Part shown: piece after piece, positions 60,306-64,000 of the stretch
How positions within the stretch are numbered: the first letter of the stretch is position 1
How the letters are laid out: each line of letters begins with the position of its first letter
Assembly: GCF_026262505.1 (NCBI RefSeq)
Contig: NC_067204.1
Span: 25,265,300-25,329,299 of the forward strand
Source: Trichomonas vaginalis G3
Lineage: Eukaryota > Parabasalia > Trichomonadida > Trichomonadidae
Length of the DNA stretch: 64,000 nt
Direction: 5' to 3'
Notes under the pieces: model-generated
What the model was told of the DNA's origin: nothing
Seen by the model: only the letters and a program-made list of their open reading frames with translations
The model's database searches: none
Position numbers and translations under genes: made by a program

Positions 60306-60623
60306 TATCGATAAACACATTAAATTTCTAGACTTTGATCAAATTTAATATTTAATATTTGAATGAATAAATATTCAATATATACACCATCAATGAAGCT
60401 TATAATCAAACAAAATGACTAGTAATTAATTATATAAATTTACTATAAATTTCAAATCATATAAATTAAGTGATACTTCGGTTTTTATATCATGCAGATT
60501 TTACTTTCACTTATTAGAAAGAAATCAAAATCTTGAATCCATATAAATATTTTCAAAATAATAAATTAAAAAATTATCAAGTTTCAGTTAATAAAATAAT
60601 AAACAACAAATTATCTTTATTTA
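60306..60623. other. Convergent intergenic region
   Basis: 318 AT-rich bases between the 3' ends of copy 2 and the large helical-repeat gene. Nothing recognised. Confidence 0.4.
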
Positions 60624-63600
60624 TTACAGTTTTAAAAGAATTTGATCACTTTCAGGGCAATCTTCACTAAATGACGATAATTTAATCAAAGTTCTAAGTT
60701 TTGATTTTTCATTGATACATGCAGCAGCAGCTTTATGGCATCTTATTCTAATCACACCGCATAGCCATGCAGAAGCCTGTATGAAATCGTTTTCATCATT
60801 TCTTTCATACAAAACTTTTGTCAAAGAAATGAAGAAAATTTCAAATCTTGGAATGATATTATACAAGTTCGTGCAAATAACTAACAATGCATCATTTGAG
60901 GATAGGTTATCAAAGAGGAACTTCATCATTTTGTAAACTATTGAAATATTTGTGTAGTCCTCAAATCCTTGATAATTTTGAATGAATTTGTTCGAAATTG
61001 AAAGAACTACGTCTACATCGTGAGAACTCCTGTTTATTTCAGCTTCCATTAAATCTAAAACTCCCTGAACAAGAACATCATTCAATGGAAATGTTATCAA
61101 CTTTTGTTGATACTCAGATAATCTTCTAATGATATCAAAGCCACTTTCTGCAGCAGAAGCAATTTGAGGCAAAATTTTTATCATGTCAAAAACTGCTGGA
61201 TTTTGAGGAAGTGGGAAATATGTAGAAAATTCTCGACAAATAGTTCTGTAGTATGATGTATATTCCGATTTCGATAATACCTTCGAAATGAATGATGTGA
61301 AGTTCACCACGACGATAGGATTGAAATTCAATCGTATATGGACTTGAATAATTCTAAACAGGGTATCTTTCAACGTTTGCTCAATCCTTTGTTCCGTTGC
61401 GTTGTCTATGATGAGTTCTATCATTTTGATGTCTTGCGAGATAACAGAAGGTATATCAGAATCTAATGAACCTTGAGATAAGATCGAATAGTACTGGGAA
61501 CTACAAGCCGCGTGGTCTGCGTTCATAAGAGAAGAGATGTAATACAATATTGGCGTAGAACTTACTGGTAATGAAGGAATCATCAATTGAATTGTATCTT
61601 GAAGGTCAGGAGTCAAAGCAAACTTGGTAGAATAGTAGTAATAGAACCTGGAAATAAAGTCAAGTGGTATATCTGTCTTTGTTTCTAGTTTTTCCATTAC
61701 ATTATGAATAAAAATTTGAGGAACTCCTCTTAAATTGTTCAAAAGCAGTAAACTGAGTAATATTGTAGTACAAAACCTCTTTGTTGATGTGTCTTCTCTC
61801 TTAATTTCTTCGTTTACGATGTTCATTAATTTATCTTCTGGTAAATCAAGATTTTCTTGAACAGCCATCGAAGCTATGACAATAGATCTCTTTCTTGTGT
61901 TATTTGTGACATCTTCAATGAACTTTTCTGGGAAAATCTTTGAAACTAAAATTGAAACTTCTCTGGATTTTGTTTGTTTCATGACTTTGAACGCGAACTC
62001 CTCTAAATCTGGTGAATTAACATCATGCAAGTAGTTTATCATCATCAAATCGAACTTATGAGGTATACATGCGTTGTGAATTTTTAATTTTATATTTTTC
62101 TTTGAGCAATAGTCAAGTAATATACCGAAATCCTTTTCTCTGTCTTCTCTGCAGTACTCCACATACAATGAATTCAAAAAATCTTCATTAAAATCAAAAA
62201 GATTTTGTTTCATTTGAACAATAATCAAAGGAGAGTTCATATCGCTAGTATAATCCTTAGAATAATCAGCATTGTAGTCGATATTGAGCTTCGCCTTTTC
62301 ATTATTGTTAATTGTTTCTTGAGATATTTTTTCATTTCTTGGAGTTGGCAGCTCTTTGTCTTCAAAGAACTTCATGTAAATCTTAGAGTCCCTCTTACTC
62401 ATAATATCCGCAACGTTTTGCTTCCTTTCTTCATCTAAAGTTGAAATTAATTTTTCAATTCTTTCCTTATCATAATAAAAGACAGATCTATATGCAATAA
62501 ATGCAGTTAACTCTTCATCTGTGAGTTTATCCTGTTGGTTCAAGAAGTTATCTGATAGTTCTCCAAGACAATCTCTTGTTTCTGTCAATTCATGGGAAAT
62601 TTGCCTTTCAGTTATAAAAGCGATCATTAATGTGCACCAATTAGCAACAGTTGGCTTTGAATTTGATAGTTTTATGAACGAAGGAAGCATTAATAAGGCA
62701 GATTGTTTATCTTGCGTTTGCAAATCATCCCAGTACTTAATGAATAGTAATGATGATTCATATGGAGCAATCTTAACAACTTGCCTTGCAATATTTGTCA
62801 CCACAGAAGCCATTGAAAACAATCTTGGGATATTTAACAACAATTTCAAAGAAGCCAAGAGCGGTGCTAAGAAAGAATCATAGTTCAATGCATTTCCCGA
62901 TATAATATCAACATTTTTCGATGATATATCGCTATTAACCAAATTTATGTAAAATGTATCTGCTTTTGAAGTGACCAAACCCGAATAGAACTCAAGAGAA
63001 GCGTATGATATTGACGAAACAATATAGAAAACTTCCGAAACTAAAGAGGGACGGGCGTTTGACAAGTCGCATAAGGAAAGAAACTCCATTAGAACGATGG
63101 CAGTAGCAAAATCCGATCTGAACATGGATAAATATTCGCATGCGATGTCGACCATTGCGACCATTGAAGGATCATCTGCATGAGGATGGAATTTCTTGAG
63201 TTCTGTAAGGATTTTGAACGAAGTTGCGAAATTCATACTCTCTGTTAAGTCAAGATTCTGCATCAGCTTGTTACAAACTAAAGAAACATCTTCATCTCGA
63301 ATAAATTTGACCAAAACTTGAAGAGATTTCGATGAAACGTTATCATTCAAGTTGTAACAAAGCTCAATAATGAGACTAACTATATCATTTATCTTTGCGG
63401 CTCCAATTAATGAAATAACTGTTGATATTGAAGCGGCTTTGATTAATTTGAGGATACTGAGTGAATGGAACCACGATGTCTGTTTCGCAAATACTATTTT
63501 TGTAAATAAATGTGCTAATTGATTTGTAATTTCTAATTTATTAATACAATTTGAGAGAGAAGTGCACGCAGCATCAGATCTATCATCAAATTTATCTGTA

Positions 63601-63983
63601 ATGAACGAATCGAGTATATTTAAGTACTCAGTTTGATTCTGTGTTGCTAATGTACCTAATGTAATAATTTTTGCCGGAATAATCATTACTGCGTCGTTTT
63701 GTTTGGGTACTAACATGTCAAATGGAAGTTTCATCTTGTAAAATGATGGCATAAAATTGTATTTTGTGTAATTAATTTTGCAATTTAAAATTTTGTTGGT
63801 TTCAATTGTTAATTCTAAAGTATTACTATTGACTTCTTTGAAAACTGTCTTAAAAGAGTTAGATTGTAAGCTTAGTATGTGAAAACTACTGTCAATTATT
63901 GCTTGCTCGTGTTCTTTCTTGTCTGTGAGCACATTGTAGATAATTTCGGCTAGTCGCGCGAGATCTAGTTCGTTTGTATTCAT
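60624..63983 (-). CDS. Large helical-repeat protein of unknown function
   Basis: 1119 aa, starting MNTNELDLARLAEIIYNVL at the very end of the window. The whole length is helical with HEAT/ARM-like spacing (for example LNILDSFITDKFDDRSDAACTSLSNC, VSLIIELCYNLNDNVSSKSLQVLVKF, ILYYISSLMNADHAACSSQYY). A charged, less ordered stretch near residues 515-570 (ERKQNVADIMSKRDSKIYMK ... ELPTPRNEK) divides it into two halves. No catalytic motif or named domain is seen. The scale and pattern would suit a nuclear-transport factor or scaffold, but this is a guess. Only about 17 bases of its 5' flank are in the window, so its promoter cannot be judged. Confidence 0.75.
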   Translation of the reverse strand: MNTNELDLARLAEIIYNVLTDKKEHEQAIIDSSFHILSLQSNSFKTVFKEVNSNTLELTIETNKILNCKINYTKYNFMPSFYKMKLPFDMLVPKQNDAVMIIPAKIITLGTLATQNQTEYLNILDSFITDKFDDRSDAACTSLSNCINKLEITNQLAHLFTKIVFAKQTSWFHSLSILKLIKAASISTVISLIGAAKINDIVSLIIELCYNLNDNVSSKSLQVLVKFIRDEDVSLVCNKLMQNLDLTESMNFATSFKILTELKKFHPHADDPSMVAMVDIACEYLSMFRSDFATAIVLMEFLSLCDLSNARPSLVSEVFYIVSSISYASLEFYSGLVTSKADTFYINLVNSDISSKNVDIISGNALNYDSFLAPLLASLKLLLNIPRLFSMASVVTNIARQVVKIAPYESSLLFIKYWDDLQTQDKQSALLMLPSFIKLSNSKPTVANWCTLMIAFITERQISHELTETRDCLGELSDNFLNQQDKLTDEELTAFIAYRSVFYYDKERIEKLISTLDEERKQNVADIMSKRDSKIYMKFFEDKELPTPRNEKISQETINNNEKAKLNIDYNADYSKDYTSDMNSPLIIVQMKQNLFDFNEDFLNSLYVEYCREDREKDFGILLDYCSKKNIKLKIHNACIPHKFDLMMINYLHDVNSPDLEEFAFKVMKQTKSREVSILVSKIFPEKFIEDVTNNTRKRSIVIASMAVQENLDLPEDKLMNIVNEEIKREDTSTKRFCTTILLSLLLLNNLRGVPQIFIHNVMEKLETKTDIPLDFISRFYYYYSTKFALTPDLQDTIQLMIPSLPVSSTPILYYISSLMNADHAACSSQYYSILSQGSLDSDIPSVISQDIKMIELIIDNATEQRIEQTLKDTLFRIIQVHIRLNFNPIVVVNFTSFISKVLSKSEYTSYYRTICREFSTYFPLPQNPAVFDMIKILPQIASAAESGFDIIRRLSEYQQKLITFPLNDVLVQGVLDLMEAEINRSSHDVDVVLSISNKFIQNYQGFEDYTNISIVYKMMKFLFDNLSSNDALLVICTNLYNIIPRFEIFFISLTKVLYERNDENDFIQASAWLCGVIRIRCHKAAAACINEKSKLRTLIKLSSFSEDCPESDQILLKL

Positions 63984-64000
63984 AGGAACCGCTGTAAAAA

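Overview
The window is nuclear DNA of a trichomonad (Parabasalia), most likely Trichomonas vaginalis or a close relative. I read no introns. The DNA is very AT-rich, with intron-less genes and short 5' leaders that often begin at an initiator-like TCAYTTT. Lineage markers include two Inr-binding (IBP39-type IBD) proteins, a short trichomonad Myb, a hydrogenosomal Hsp70, a tetraspanin, BspA-like LRR sequence, DUF3447/ankyrin proteins, glycine-rich (ALK-type) proteins and several protein kinases. Species assignment rests on remembered family resemblance, not on a search.

Layout. 1-542 is the 3' end of a Mutator-like (MULE) transposon. 543-16,130 holds an IBD protein, a CAMK-type kinase with a frame break, a TKL-type kinase, a small ORF, ribosomal protein L26, a second IBD protein, a cyclin and a large PH/LRR protein resembling CARMIL. 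16,700-33,400 holds a single-pass surface protein, a BspA fragment, an ankyrin protein with an ankyrin relic beside it, a disordered acidic protein, two ARM-like paralogues flanking hydrogenosomal Hsp70, a tetraspanin, a small unknown protein and a GH31 glycosidase. 33,550-44,221 is transposon-rich: a complete-length MULE (9-bp target duplication), a 1.49-kb non-autonomous element (9-bp duplication), a Myb gene, and a 4.14-kb integrase-type transposon with long inverted repeats filled by 121-bp tandem repeats. 44,237-47,658 is mostly featureless. The right third holds a CDF metal transporter, a 1.25-kb fold-back element, an AP-complex beta subunit, a large ankyrin protein with one frame break, an 833-bp Pack-MULE-like element, a tandem pair of glycine-rich genes and an 1119-aa helical-repeat protein.

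There are no operons; genes lie on both strands with individual promoters. The two IBD proteins and the Myb protein are plausible readers of the initiator and upstream elements that the other genes carry. The vesicle coat subunit, surface proteins, tetraspanin, glycosidase and kinases fit a phagocytic, host-adherent parasite.

The best candidates for something new are: (1) an 833-bp element with a 10-bp target duplication that carries an apparently captured coding segment, and whose pre-insertion site survives in the neighbouring tandem gene copy; (2) a perfectly paired 62-nt three-way junction conserved near the 3' end of both MULE copies, matched by two short perfect palindromes at the 5' end; (3) a 422-bp-arm palindrome inside MULE-like outer inverted repeats. 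No Polinton, retrovirus-like or LTR element was recognised.
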